Below are positions 36,174 through 44,995 of a stretch of DNA of 58,124 nucleotides, piece after piece. Both the position numbers and the translations under genes were made by a program. The DNA comes from Lentzea albida (GTDB taxonomy: Bacteria; Actinomycetota; Actinomycetes; Mycobacteriales; Pseudonocardiaceae). Under the pieces are notes generated by a model. That model did no database searches. It saw nothing but the letters and a program-made list of their open reading frames with translations, and was not told where the DNA came from. Position 1 is the stretch's first letter, and the number at the start of each line of letters is the position of its first letter. Location of the stretch: assembly GCF_900111005.1 (NCBI RefSeq), contig NZ_FOFV01000033.1, positions 1-58,124 on the forward strand, read 5' to 3'.

Positions 36174-36209
36174 TTCAGGAACGCTCGTTCTTGACCGATC
36201 GTTCCTGAA
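36174..36209 (+). promoter_or_regulatory. Tandem TetR-type operators
   Basis: Two 12-bp sites, GAACGCTCGTTC (36179-36190) and GACCGATCGTTC (36193-36204), are 14 bp apart centre to centre. The whole is framed by a perfect outer repeat TTCAGGAACG / CGTTCCTGAA (36174-36183 and 36200-36209). GAACGnnCGTTC is a common TetR operator shape. It lies 18-53 bp before the tetR gene, so autorepression is likely. Confidence 0.65.
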
Positions 36210-36226
36210 AACGCTAGGGTCGTCTC

Positions 36227-36694
36227 ATGGGACGGCGACGGTCATTCGACGTGGACGAGGTCGTCGAGGCGGCCGCGGAGTTGTTCGCCGGCCGCAGCTA
36301 CGACGGTGTCTCGATCGACGACCTGGTCAAACGGCTCGGTGTGCACCGCAACAGCCTCTACGGCGTGTTCGGCAGCAAGCGCGGGGTGTACCTCGCGGCG
36401 TTGCGCCGGCACATCGACCAGGAGGTGCGTCCGCACCTGGCCCGCGCGGCGGAGCCGGGGGTCGCGCTGACGTGGGATCTGTTGCTGCTCGCCGCGGTGG
36501 ACCGGGCGCCGGACGACGCGGAGGTGGCGGAGTTGGTGTCCGCCGTCTTCGCCGAGCTCGACGAGGCGATGGGTGATCCGGCGGCCACCGAGGTGCTGCT
36601 GGGCCGGTGGCTGCGTCGCCGGCCCGAGGCCGGGCGCCACGGCGTCCCGGCTGAACAGGACGCGCCGGAAACGGCGCCTGGTGAGGGGATCTGA
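36227..36694 (+). CDS. TetR-family transcriptional repressor
   Basis: 155 residues, shorter than the usual 190-220. The N-terminal helix-turn-helix is complete: FDVDEVVEAAAELFAGRSYDG then VSIDDLVKRLGVHRNSLYGVFGSKRGVYLAAL. The ligand domain is shortened, with a Pro/Glu-rich end. ATG 36227 lies directly behind tandem operators. The stop is one base before the next start (TGACATG), so it is in one operon with the PH-like and hydrolase genes, which it probably represses. Inducer unknown. Confidence 0.85.
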   Translation: MGRRRSFDVDEVVEAAAELFAGRSYDGVSIDDLVKRLGVHRNSLYGVFGSKRGVYLAALRRHIDQEVRPHLARAAEPGVALTWDLLLLAAVDRAPDDAEVAELVSAVFAELDEAMGDPAATEVLLGRWLRRRPEAGRHGVPAEQDAPETAPGEGI

Positions 36695-36695
36695 C

Positions 36696-37049
36696 ATGGC
36701 TGTGGTCAGCGTGCAGGGCGAGGACCTGGTGGTGGAGATGGAGGGACTGGACAAGCTGTGGGCTCTGAAGAGCAGGCTGACCATCCCCCTGGCGAACGTG
36801 CGGGGTGCCACGGTGGATCCGGGGATTCTGGGCGAGCCCAAGGGAATCCGGGCGCCGGGTACGCACGTGCCGAAGGTGATCACCGCGGGCACGTTCCACC
36901 ACGAGGGCGAGAAGGTCTTCTGGGCGGTGCGGGACGCGCAGAAGGCCGTGGTCGTGGAGTTGGCCGACGAGACCTACACCCGGCTCGTGGTCGAGGTCGA
37001 CGACCCGCGCGCGGTCGTGGCGATGGTCGAGAAGGCGACGAACCGGTGA
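36696..37049 (+). CDS. Small PH-like domain protein of unknown function
   Basis: 117 residues, mostly beta-strands: VVSVQGEDLVVEMEGLDKLW, then SRLTIPLANVRGATVDPG, then GTFHHEGEKVFWAVRD and a final VVVELADETYTRLVVEV. This alternation, with a hydrophobic final helix, suggests a bacterial PH domain. No catalytic motif is seen and no signal peptide is present. It sits between tetR and the hydrolase with start-stop contacts on both sides (TGACATG, GTGA). Confidence 0.65.
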   Translation: MAVVSVQGEDLVVEMEGLDKLWALKSRLTIPLANVRGATVDPGILGEPKGIRAPGTHVPKVITAGTFHHEGEKVFWAVRDAQKAVVVELADETYTRLVVEVDDPRAVVAMVEKATNR

Positions 37050-38086
37050 TCGCCAACGCCGCGGTGGCGTTGGCTGCGGTGCTGTCGACGGCGGCCGGTG
37101 TCACGGTCGCCTCACCGGCCCCGACCGCCCTCGCGGTCGGCGGCGGTCACCACGCCGGGTGGGTGCCGGCGCAGGACGAGGAGATCTCCTTCGTCGTCGA
37201 CGGCACGACCACCTACGGGACGTTGCACGTGCCCGAACGCCGCCGCGGGGAGCGGCTGCCCGCGGCCCTGCTGCTGCCCGGTAGCGGGCCCACCGATCGC
37301 GACGGCAACCAGCCTCCGGCGCTCACGCCGAACACCCTCCGCGATCTGGCCGGCGTGCTGGACCGCGATCGCGTGGTGACCCTGCGGTTCGACAAGTACG
37401 GGACCGGCCGCACCGGGCTGGGGGAGTGGGCGGGGCGTCCCCAGGAGATCGACTACCCGGCGTTCGTCCGGCAGGCCGCGGCCGCCCGCGACTACCTGCG
37501 GGGCCGCGAGGAGGTGGCTCCGCGCCGGGTGGCGCTCGCCGGGCACAGCGAGGGAGCGATGACCGCGCTGGTGCTCGCCGCGGACGCACCCCGCGACCGG
37601 CGTGCCGCCGCGCTGATCCTGTTGCAGCCCTTGGCGTTGCGGATGCTGGACGTGCTGGCCATGCAACTGCACGGCCAGATCGGGCAGGCCGTCGAGGCAG
37701 GTGCCGTGCCGGAGGCAGAAGGGCGGGCCGCGGACCGTGCGGTCGACCTGGCCGTGGCCGACCTGCGGGGAGGCCGCCCGGTCGACACGACGGGCATGCC
37801 GCCGGCGCTCGCCGCGCTGTTCCAGGCACTGGCAGGACCGAGCCGCCGGTACATCACGTCCGTGGACGCGTACTTCCCGCCCGACGTCGCACGCCGGCTG
37901 CGGCCGATGCCCGTGCTGCTGACCTGCGGCGCGCTGGACCCCCAGGTGCCCTGCCACACCACCGACCAGCTCGCCGCCGTGGTCGGCCACCGCGTGGTCC
38001 TGCCGGACGTGGGGCACGCGATGACGACCGCCGACGGCACGTTGTCACCGGTTCTGACCAGGCGGCTCAGCGCCCTGCGGTGGTGA
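37046..38086 (+). CDS. Secreted-type alpha/beta hydrolase
   Basis: 346 residues. GTG 37046 overlaps the previous stop (GTGA). The first 35 residues are Ala/Val-rich and could be a signal peptide or anchor. The hydrolase fold has the oxyanion region LLLPGSGPTDRDGNQ, the nucleophile elbow LAGHSEGAM (Ser), a late Asp (GALDPQ) and His (PDVGHAM). Probably an esterase or peptidase-like enzyme. It is convergent with the Ole-like operon (8-bp gap) but has a Ser nucleophile, unlike the Asp of OleB, so it is not assigned to that pathway. Confidence 0.8.
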   Translation: MIANAAVALAAVLSTAAGVTVASPAPTALAVGGGHHAGWVPAQDEEISFVVDGTTTYGTLHVPERRRGERLPAALLLPGSGPTDRDGNQPPALTPNTLRDLAGVLDRDRVVTLRFDKYGTGRTGLGEWAGRPQEIDYPAFVRQAAAARDYLRGREEVAPRRVALAGHSEGAMTALVLAADAPRDRRAAALILLQPLALRMLDVLAMQLHGQIGQAVEAGAVPEAEGRAADRAVDLAVADLRGGRPVDTTGMPPALAALFQALAGPSRRYITSVDAYFPPDVARRLRPMPVLLTCGALDPQVPCHTTDQLAAVVGHRVVLPDVGHAMTTADGTLSPVLTRRLSALRW

Positions 38087-38094
38087 CGAGCGGC

Positions 38095-38976
38095 TCACCA
38101 CGTTGCCGCACCGGCAAAAGACGTCGGTGCGGGCTTGTACCCGAGGTGCGTCCGGGCCGCCGTGATGTCGAGAGTGCGCTCGTGGGCGAGGTGGCTGATG
38201 GCGTACCGGGTCAGGCGGGGAGGCGTGGCTCGGCCCGCCAGTCGCCAGACGGGCTCGGCCACCGCTGCCAGGGACCAGGCGAGTCGCAGGGGGAGGTGGC
38301 GGATCCGGACGTCCAGGCCGCGTTCCCGCAGGAGGTCCCGCACCGCGCTTTCCAGTACGACAGGCGAAGAGTCCGCCACGTTGTAGACGCCGGGCCGGCC
38401 GGTGCAGGCCAGCAGGCTGGCCTGCGCCAGGTTGTCGATCGACGTGAGCGACTGCGGCGCCTGCCCGTCGCCCACGAGGAACAAGGTGCGGCCGCGGATC
38501 GCGCTCAGGACCCGCGGGAGCAGAGTCGGGTCGCCGGGGCCGTACACGGCATGGGGGCGGAGGACGACGCTGTCCGGACGTGCCAGCACCACTCCTTCGG
38601 CTTCGGCCTTCGTCGCACCGTAGGCGGTGAGGTAGCGACTCACCGGGGCGGTGGACTCGACCGCCGAGGTGGTCGGCCTGAACGGGTCGTACACGCTCGC
38701 CGAGGACATGTGCACGAACCGCGCATCAGGGAAGGTCTCCAGGACGTTCCGCGTGCCGGAGACGTTCACCCGCCGGATCTGCGCGGGAGAACCCCAGTCG
38801 GTCACGGCGGCGGCGCAGTGCACCACCGCGTCGACGGCCGGCGGATCGGTCAGCGGGCCCGCCGTGATGTCCCACGAACGCGAGCCGTAGGCGTGCACCT
38901 GCCAGCCCCGTGCCTCGGCAGCACGGCACACCGCCCCGCCAACGAAACCGGTCGCGCCCGTCACCGCGAGCCGCAT
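38095..38976 (-). CDS. OleD-like NAD(P)-dependent epimerase/reductase (extended SDR)
   Basis: 293 residues. The N-terminal Rossmann motif is VTGATGFVGGAVCRAAEARG. The catalytic pair is in YLTAYGATKAEAE (YxxxK), with an upstream Ser in HMSSASVYD. The C-terminus has DIT(A)ARTHLGYKP, the usual SDR end. In olefin/beta-lactone pathways OleD reduces the 2-alkyl-3-ketoacid to the 3-hydroxy acid; that is the predicted role here. ATG 38976 shares a base with the stop of the AMP-forming enzyme gene (TGATG). Last gene of the operon. Confidence 0.82.
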   Translation of the reverse strand: MRLAVTGATGFVGGAVCRAAEARGWQVHAYGSRSWDITAGPLTDPPAVDAVVHCAAAVTDWGSPAQIRRVNVSGTRNVLETFPDARFVHMSSASVYDPFRPTTSAVESTAPVSRYLTAYGATKAEAEGVVLARPDSVVLRPHAVYGPGDPTLLPRVLSAIRGRTLFLVGDGQAPQSLTSIDNLAQASLLACTGRPGVYNVADSSPVVLESAVRDLLRERGLDVRIRHLPLRLAWSLAAVAEPVWRLAGRATPPRLTRYAISHLAHERTLDITAARTHLGYKPAPTSFAGAATW

Positions 38977-40478
38977 CAGCGAGCCAGTCCCGCGCGGAGG
39001 GCGGACCGGTCGATCTTCCTGGTGCGGCCCGACAACGGCAGCTCCGGCAGCACCACGACCTCGTCCGGCAGCGCGTAGACGTCGATCAGGTCCGGCAGCG
39101 ATGCCCGGACCCGCGCGGCCAGGTGGGGGCCCGCGTCCGGGGTGGCCACGAGTGCCAGCACGATCCGCTCGTCGCCGATCTCGTCCGGCACGCCGATCAT
39201 GACGGCGTCCGCCACTCCGGGCAGGCGGGTGATGGCCGGTTCGTACAGGCCGGGGTACACGTTGGTGCCCCCGCGCAGGATCATGTCCTTCTTCCGGCCG
39301 GTGAGCACGATCAGGTCGCCCTCCAGTCGAGCCAGGTCGCCGGTGGCGTGCTCGGTCAACGGTGGCGATCCCAGATAACCGCGGCACAGGTTGGGCCCGG
39401 ACACCACCAGCTCCCCGTCCTCGGCGACACGGGCTCGTACGCCCGGCAACGGCCGGCCGAGGAGGTCGCCGTCGTGCGCCAGCTTCTCCTCGGCGGTCGC
39501 GATCGCCACCGGGAGGATCTCGGTCATGCCGTACACGGCGAGCAGTTCGACCTCCGGCAGCGCGGCTCGCGCACGTCGCAGCAGAGGGGGCAGGACCGGT
39601 GCGGACCCCAGCAACACCTGGCGCAGCGACCGCGGCAGCGCGACCCCGCTGTCGAGGATCGCGGCCAGGTCGGAGGGCACCAGGAACGTGTGGGTCGCGC
39701 CCTCCAGGCCGGCCGCGAGCGCGGCGGGCTCCGCGGCGGGCGCGAACCCGTAGGGCGGCATGGACCAGTGCGCACCCGCGATGAGCGCGGGAAGTCCCAG
39801 CATCATCTGGTCGGTGTGGACTCGGGAGTCCTGGTCGAGTTCGCACCGCGTCGCCAGCACGGTCAGCGCGGCCGCGAGCGAACCCCTGGTGTGCACAACG
39901 GCTTTCGGCTCCGCCGTGGTGCCCGAGGTGAACACGACCACGGCGTCCTGGTCCGGCCGGGGATCGGGCACCGGCGCGTCGGCGACCGGTTTCGCGAGCC
40001 TCCGGGTGGACACCGAGCGGAGCGGCACACCGGGCAGCCACGGCCCGGATCTGATGTACCGCACCGGGAGGGAGGTGTAGTCCGGGAGGAGCACGCCCCT
40101 GCGACGAGCCAGGGCGCGCACCGGGCCGGGTGCGCTCGCCGCGTACAGCAGGGATTCGGCCGCCACCCACGCCGGTCCTGCCAGTTCGGTGCGCCTCGTG
40201 AAGAGCTCCTGCCCACCACCGGGGTCGACGAACACCACCGTGCCGCCGGCCGCGACGGTTCCGAGAGCCAGGACGATCGCGTCAGGCCCCGGTCGCACCG
40301 AGAACAGCATCCGGCTGCCGGGCGAGAAACCCCGGGAGCGCAACCGATGTGCTGTGCCGAGCACGCGGTCGGCCAGCTCGCCGTAGGTCGTCGTCCTCCC
40401 GCGTCCGTCGGTCAGCGCGGGGCGCCTGCTGTGGCGCCTGGCCGCCTGCAGCACCCCGATCAGCAGGTCGTCAGCCAC
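38976..40478 (-). CDS. OleC-like AMP-forming enzyme (putative beta-lactone synthetase / acyl ligase)
   Basis: 500 residues of the ANL adenylating superfamily. The phosphate loop is VVFTSGTTAEPKAVVHTRG. Then come VYGMTEILP (motif A5), GDLARLEGDLIVLTGRKKDM (A7-A8) and ILRGGTNVYPGLYEPAI. The last segment resembles OleC-type ligases rather than ordinary fatty acyl-CoA ligases. The catalytic Lys is likely in RTRKIDR near the C-terminus. OleC closes 3-hydroxy acids to beta-lactones using ATP. GTG 40478 overlaps the P450 stop by 8 bp. An acyl-AMP or acyl-CoA ligase role is the alternative. Confidence 0.78.
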   Translation of the reverse strand: MADDLLIGVLQAARRHSRRPALTDGRGRTTTYGELADRVLGTAHRLRSRGFSPGSRMLFSVRPGPDAIVLALGTVAAGGTVVFVDPGGGQELFTRRTELAGPAWVAAESLLYAASAPGPVRALARRRGVLLPDYTSLPVRYIRSGPWLPGVPLRSVSTRRLAKPVADAPVPDPRPDQDAVVVFTSGTTAEPKAVVHTRGSLAAALTVLATRCELDQDSRVHTDQMMLGLPALIAGAHWSMPPYGFAPAAEPAALAAGLEGATHTFLVPSDLAAILDSGVALPRSLRQVLLGSAPVLPPLLRRARAALPEVELLAVYGMTEILPVAIATAEEKLAHDGDLLGRPLPGVRARVAEDGELVVSGPNLCRGYLGSPPLTEHATGDLARLEGDLIVLTGRKKDMILRGGTNVYPGLYEPAITRLPGVADAVMIGVPDEIGDERIVLALVATPDAGPHLAARVRASLPDLIDVYALPDEVVVLPELPLSGRTRKIDRSALRAGLAR

Positions 40479-41607
40479 TGCGCACCACCAGTTTCGAGTA
40501 GGAGGGGATCAGCACCCGCTGGGCGGCGCTGCGGTCCACAACGGACAGGGGAGTCGCGTCGAGCACGGCGCCGAGCACCGCGTGGATCTCCGCTTGTGCC
40601 AAAGGCATTCCCAGGCAGAAGTGCGGTCCCGCGCCGAACCACAGCTGCCTGATCTCCTGCGGGTGCGGACGCTCCGGATCGAACGACCCCAGCGCGGTGG
40701 CCGCCGAGATCGTCGCGATCACCACCCGGTCGCCCGCCCGCACCCGCACCCGGCCGATCCGGGTGTCCGCGGCGACGCTGCGCAGCATCACCGGCGAGGG
40801 CACGGTCACCCGCAGCGCCTCGGCGACCGCGTCGTCGACCCGGCTCCTGTCCGCCGCCAGCCGGTCCAGCCAGCCGAAGTCGTGCAGCAACGCCACCAGC
40901 CGCGGGACGTACGACACCAGCGTCTCGGTCCCCGTGAGCACGAACGCGGCCACCGCGCCGAGCGCCTCCTCCTCGGTGAGCCCGAGTTGCCGCATCCGGC
41001 CCGGCACGGTCGCCGGGTCGCCGTCGGCCCACGCCCGTGCGGCCGGCCGGGTGAGCACACCCAGCGACTGCCGGCACCGCAGCACCTGCGCGGGCGTCAG
41101 CGACCGGCGGCCCAGCCGGATCTCCGAGGTGATCGCGGTTCCCGCCAGGTGTGCCGCGACCGCCTCGGACGCCTCCAGCCCGACCAGTCCGCAGATCACC
41201 GCACCCACCAGCCGCCGCACGACGGCCACCAGGTCGACCGGGCGGCCGGACCTCAGAGCGTTCCGCAACTCCTCCAGCGGTGCGTCGAGGACCGCCCCGC
41301 ACAGCTCGGACACGCTGCGCGGGGTGAACAGCCCGGACAGCTTGCGCCGGAGTTCACCGTGCGCCGCGCCCTCCATGTTCAGCAACACGGTCGGGCCCAC
41401 CACAGGCGTCCACAGGTCCGCGGGTGACCCCGGCCCGGTCTTGGTGAAGTGCGCCGGGTCGTTGAGCACTTCCTTCGCGAGAGCGGCGTCGCTGACCACG
41501 ACCCCCACCCGCGGTACGCGGACCACCGGCGCGATGCGGCCGACCGCGCGGACCAAGGGGTAGGCGACCGGGTGCGCGGCCAGGTGGAGCTTCAGCTCCC
41601 AGTTCAT
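40471..41607 (-). CDS. Cytochrome P450 in the Ole-like operon
   Basis: 378 residues, a short soluble bacterial P450. The heme loop is FGAGPHFCLGMPLAQ (Cys near residue 325). The I-helix oxygen motif is VLTGTETL, and the K-helix EALR supplies the ExxR. The N-terminus is unusual (HLAAHPVAYPLVRAVGRIA), with little of the first beta sheet. It probably hydroxylates or otherwise oxidises the acyl chain made by the operon; no ferredoxin gene is adjacent. ATG 41607 overlaps the GT2 stop (ATGA). Confidence 0.9.
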   Translation of the reverse strand: MNWELKLHLAAHPVAYPLVRAVGRIAPVVRVPRVGVVVSDAALAKEVLNDPAHFTKTGPGSPADLWTPVVGPTVLLNMEGAAHGELRRKLSGLFTPRSVSELCGAVLDAPLEELRNALRSGRPVDLVAVVRRLVGAVICGLVGLEASEAVAAHLAGTAITSEIRLGRRSLTPAQVLRCRQSLGVLTRPAARAWADGDPATVPGRMRQLGLTEEEALGAVAAFVLTGTETLVSYVPRLVALLHDFGWLDRLAADRSRVDDAVAEALRVTVPSPVMLRSVAADTRIGRVRVRAGDRVVIATISAATALGSFDPERPHPQEIRQLWFGAGPHFCLGMPLAQAEIHAVLGAVLDATPLSVVDRSAAQRVLIPSYSKLVVRSG

Positions 41608-42353
41608 CGGATGTCCACGACGTCCGGCCGGTACCGGTGGTCGGCGTACCAGGCGAGCGTTCTGCGCAGCCCCCACGCCCGCGCCCGCCGCGACGAGCCG
41701 TGCACGACAACGTCCCGCCTCCGCCCGTACGCCTTGGTGTGCAGGCGAACCGCGTTCACGAGGGCGCGGTCCTCGTGCAGGTCCTCGATCTTCGACCGCG
41801 GGAACCCACCGGCGAGCACGTACAACTCGGCCGTGATCGCCATGTTGCAGCCCGGCGTCATCACGTACGGACCCAGGTAGCGGGGATCCCGGTTGCCGGA
41901 CCTCACCTTGCCGAACAGCGACGCGACCTCGACGGCGACGACCAGCACCCATCGCGTGACAGCCGGAACCCCTTCGTCCTCGCGCGGCAGGAGCTGTCCT
42001 GACACCAGTCGAAGCCCGCCACCCAGCGCGGCCTTGATCCGGGCCGTCCAGTCCGGTGCCGGCAGGCAGTCGGCATCCGTGCGCGCCAGCCACCGCGCCC
42101 CGCGGGCGACGGCGTGGCGCATCCCGGTGTCCGCCGCCGCGCCGGTGCCCTTCTGCGGCTCGTGCACGACTTCCAGCCGCAGCCCCGGATTCTGCCCGTG
42201 GAACCGCCGCACCAGGTCCACGGTGGAATCGGTCGAGCCGTTGTCCACCACGACCAGCGTGAAGTCCTGGTCCTCCTGCGCCGCGAGGGATCTCAGCGTC
42301 GCGACGATGGAGCGTTCCTCGTTGTAGGCCGGCACGACCACCCACAGGCTCAC
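41604..42353 (-). CDS. GT2-family glycosyltransferase in the Ole-like operon
   Basis: 249 residues. GT-A fold with VVVPAYNEERSIVATLRSL, the first acidic motif VVVDNGSTDST, the DxD-like LARTDADCLP and a late HEDRALV (ED) segment. No C-terminal membrane helices are clear. Such enzymes transfer a sugar from an NDP-sugar to lipid or polymer acceptors. Its place between the ketosynthase and the P450 genes, with GTGA and ATGA overlaps, suggests that it decorates the pathway's lipid product. Sugar unknown. Confidence 0.85.
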   Translation of the reverse strand: MSLWVVVPAYNEERSIVATLRSLAAQEDQDFTLVVVDNGSTDSTVDLVRRFHGQNPGLRLEVVHEPQKGTGAAADTGMRHAVARGARWLARTDADCLPAPDWTARIKAALGGGLRLVSGQLLPREDEGVPAVTRWVLVVAVEVASLFGKVRSGNRDPRYLGPYVMTPGCNMAITAELYVLAGGFPRSKIEDLHEDRALVNAVRLHTKAYGRRRDVVVHGSSRRARAWGLRRTLAWYADHRYRPDVVDIR

Positions 42354-43336
42354 AGCCGCACCACCACGAGTCCGAGGCTCACGCCACCGGCCAGCCCCAC
42401 CAGCGCGACGAGGTCGCCCGGACCGCAACGGCCCATGCGCTGCGCGGTGACCAGTTGCAGGGGCAGGCTCGCGGACGCCACGTTGCCGTGCTCGGCCAGC
42501 GTCACCACCAGCTTGTCGCGCGGCACGCCCGCGCGGTCGGCGAAGATCTCCAGGTAGGGCAACGACACCTGGTGCACGCAGGCCACCGCGAAGTCGTCCC
42601 ACGTCAGATCGAGCCCGCGGAGCGTGTCGTCGAGGACGTCGCGGCCCAGGTGCAGGAACGCGTCCTTGAGCCGCGGACCGTCCATGTCGAAGTAGGTGAA
42701 CTCCGGATCGCGCGGATGCCGGGATCCGCCACCGGGGAGGGTGCCGACGTCCCACCACGTCGAGTCCGCGGTGAACGCACTGCCCAGCACGCCGGCATCA
42801 CCGGCGGTGAGCAGCACGGCCGCGCCCGCGTCGGAGAGCGTGTACCCGGGAAAGGCACGCCGGAACTGCGCGGCGTTCGCCACGTCCCAGCGCACAGCCC
42901 GCGACGGTGACTCCCCGCTCGCGATGAGAACCGTGCGGTAACGACCCGTCGAGATCAGGGCGTCGGCGACCTCGATCGCGTTGAGCACGCTGTTGCACGC
43001 GTTCTTGACGTCCATCACGGGGCAGCGCAGCTCGAGCTTCGCCGCGACGATGTGGGCGGTCGCCGGCTCCACCATGTCCTGACTGGCGGACGCGAACAGG
43101 AGCAGGTCGACGTCCGCCGGCTCGGAACCGGTGTCCGCCAGCAACTTCCGCGCCGCCGCGACCGCCAGGTCGGATGCCTGCTCGTCCTCGCGCATCACGT
43201 GCCTCGACCGGATACCGGTCAACCGGCCTATGAGCCCGGGCGGCGGGGTGAACGGCCCCAAACGCCGCTCCACCTCGTCCGTGCTCATCCGCGTCTCCGG
43301 CAGGTGCACCGCCACACCGGCCAACCGTGTACTCAC
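42350..43336 (-). CDS. Ketosynthase III, OleA/FabH-like
   Basis: 328 residues of the thiolase superfamily. The catalytic triad is present: Cys in DVKNACNSVLN (around residue 107), His in VACVHQVSL and Asn in EHGNVASAS. It has SQDMVEPATAHIV; an acidic residue in this loop is, as I recall, characteristic of OleA, which joins two acyl-CoAs head to head, whereas FabH lacks it. Predicted role: condensation making a 2-alkyl-3-ketoacyl product. GTG 43336 has GGAGG eight bases upstream. First gene of the operon. A FabH-like chain-starter role is the alternative. Confidence 0.82.
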   Translation of the reverse strand: MSTRLAGVAVHLPETRMSTDEVERRLGPFTPPPGLIGRLTGIRSRHVMREDEQASDLAVAAARKLLADTGSEPADVDLLLFASASQDMVEPATAHIVAAKLELRCPVMDVKNACNSVLNAIEVADALISTGRYRTVLIASGESPSRAVRWDVANAAQFRRAFPGYTLSDAGAAVLLTAGDAGVLGSAFTADSTWWDVGTLPGGGSRHPRDPEFTYFDMDGPRLKDAFLHLGRDVLDDTLRGLDLTWDDFAVACVHQVSLPYLEIFADRAGVPRDKLVVTLAEHGNVASASLPLQLVTAQRMGRCGPGDLVALVGLAGGVSLGLVVVRL

Positions 43337-43357
43337 TCCCGCACCTCCTGCGTGCAC

Positions 43358-43363
43358 GTTATA
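43358..43363 (-). promoter_or_regulatory. Candidate -10 box of the Ole-like operon
   Basis: On the minus strand TATAAC lies 22-27 bases before the GTG start of the ketosynthase gene. It is a rare A/T-rich spot in this DNA and fits a -10 element with a short leader. A clear -35 was not found. Confidence 0.3.
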
Positions 43364-43522
43364 TGCGGTGGCTCGGAGCGACGTCGGTAGAACTACTCGG
43401 ATGATCAGTCGGCGGTGACCGCGCCGGTGCCTGTGATGCGCGACTCCCGGGGCACGCTGTCCGGCAGGACCGTCCATCGTGCACACTTCTCCTGCCGCAG
43501 GGGGCGGTGCTGGGGGGAAGTG

Positions 43523-44983
43523 ATGCGTGCTGTCGTCGCGGTCGCGCTGCTCGTGGGGGTGTACGTCCTCGGGCTGGCGCTGATCGCCGGAATCGTGCTG
43601 GTCAACGTCCTGTTCCTCGTCCACGATCGGCCGATCGGCTTCGTCTGGTCCGTCGTGATCGGCGGAACGCTGGCGTTCGCGCTGCTCACCGGCCTGTTCA
43701 CGATCGCCGGCGCCTCGGACGACGAGGAGCGCGGCGAACCGGTCGGCGAGCAGGACGAGCCCGAACTGTGGGCGCTGGTCCGCCGGCTCGCCGACGAGGT
43801 CGGCACGCGTCCACCGGACCGCCTCTTCGTCGTGGCGGAGGCGAACGCCGCGGTGTCGCAGCGCACCCGACTGCTCGGCCTCGTCGCGACCACCCGCCGG
43901 ATGTACGTGGGAGCACCGCTGCTCGCGTGCCTGACCGAGCGGCAGCTGAGCTTCGTCCTCGCGCACGAACTCGGCCACTACGGCAACCACGACACGAGGC
44001 TGGCTGGTGTGGTGGCGGCCGGGCGGGTGGCGTTGGTCCGCATGCTCACCGGGCTGAACAACCGCTCCTGGTACCACGTCGTGGTCGCCGTGATGTTCGC
44101 CTACTACGCGAAGCTCTACTTCGCGGTCACCGCGTCGCTGTCGCGTCAGCAGGAGCTCGCCGCCGACGCGACGGCCACCCGGATCGCCGGGTCCGAGGCC
44201 GCGGTGAGCGCCCTGCGGGAGCTCCCGGTGGTCGAAGCCGCCTGGACCCTGTTCCACGACAGGCACTTCCGCCCGGCCTGGGAGGCGGGGTTCCTGCCGA
44301 CGACGATCTTCGCCGCGTTCGCGGGGCTGCGCGGCTCGCCGGAGCTGGGCGCCTACCTCGACGAGGTCAGGCAGAACCCGCCCGAGCGCGTGCTCGGCCG
44401 CTACGACTCACACCCGCCGCTGCCGGACCGGATCGCCGCCGTCACCGCGATGGCCGTACCGAGCAGGGGCCCCGACCGGCCGGCCGGTGCACTGCTCGCG
44501 AACAACGGGGCGGTGATGGACAGGACCCTGGTCAGCCCGCTGGTCGAACAGCTCGGCGTGAAGCAGCGCGTCGACTGGGCGACGTTGTCGCACACCGCGG
44601 CCCGCGCCACGCGGGTGGACCGGTCGCGGCGGTTGGCACGGGTCGGCGGCGGTTCGCTCGGCACCGTTCTCGACCTGCTCGACGAGGGCCGGCTGTCCTC
44701 GTTGCTGCGCACCGACGTCCGGCCCGGCAGCGGCACGCCGGGGCCACGAGCGCGGCGCGAGTTCGCCCGCGGCCTGCTGATCGGTGAGCTGACCGCGCTC
44801 GTCGAACTCACCCTCGCCGACCAGCGGCACGCGCGCTGGGAGTCCGACTGGCTCGGCAGGACGACGTTCCACGGCCCCGATCTCACCACCGAGATCGACC
44901 AGGCCACCGACGACAGGGGCTCCACGGGAGGTCTGCGCGCGGCGCTCGCCGGACTCCGCGTCGACCAGGTCCCGACCCGCTAG
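43523..44983 (+). CDS. M48-family membrane metallopeptidase
   Basis: 486 residues. Two N-terminal membrane helices (residues about 1-27 and 35-58) precede the peptidase domain. The zinc site is FVLAHELGHYGNHD (HExxH) with the third ligand Glu in RQQELAADATATRIAG; another hydrophobic stretch lies between (HVVVAVMFAYYAKLYFAV). The C-terminal region (from about residue 310) is not recognised. HtpX/Ste24-like enzymes degrade misfolded membrane proteins. ATG 43523 has GGGGGGAAG upstream. It diverges from the Ole-like operon and is followed by a probable partner gene 12 bp downstream. Confidence 0.87.
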   Translation: MRAVVAVALLVGVYVLGLALIAGIVLVNVLFLVHDRPIGFVWSVVIGGTLAFALLTGLFTIAGASDDEERGEPVGEQDEPELWALVRRLADEVGTRPPDRLFVVAEANAAVSQRTRLLGLVATTRRMYVGAPLLACLTERQLSFVLAHELGHYGNHDTRLAGVVAAGRVALVRMLTGLNNRSWYHVVVAVMFAYYAKLYFAVTASLSRQQELAADATATRIAGSEAAVSALRELPVVEAAWTLFHDRHFRPAWEAGFLPTTIFAAFAGLRGSPELGAYLDEVRQNPPERVLGRYDSHPPLPDRIAAVTAMAVPSRGPDRPAGALLANNGAVMDRTLVSPLVEQLGVKQRVDWATLSHTAARATRVDRSRRLARVGGGSLGTVLDLLDEGRLSSLLRTDVRPGSGTPGPRARREFARGLLIGELTALVELTLADQRHARWESDWLGRTTFHGPDLTTEIDQATDDRGSTGGLRAALAGLRVDQVPTR

Positions 44984-44995
44984 GAGAACGACGCA

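Noticed and set aside
37046..38086. Alpha/beta hydrolase as the missing OleB
   Set aside because: OleB belongs to the haloalkane dehalogenase-like hydrolases with an Asp nucleophile. This protein has Ser (GHSEGA), a likely signal peptide, and belongs to a TetR operon on the other strand.
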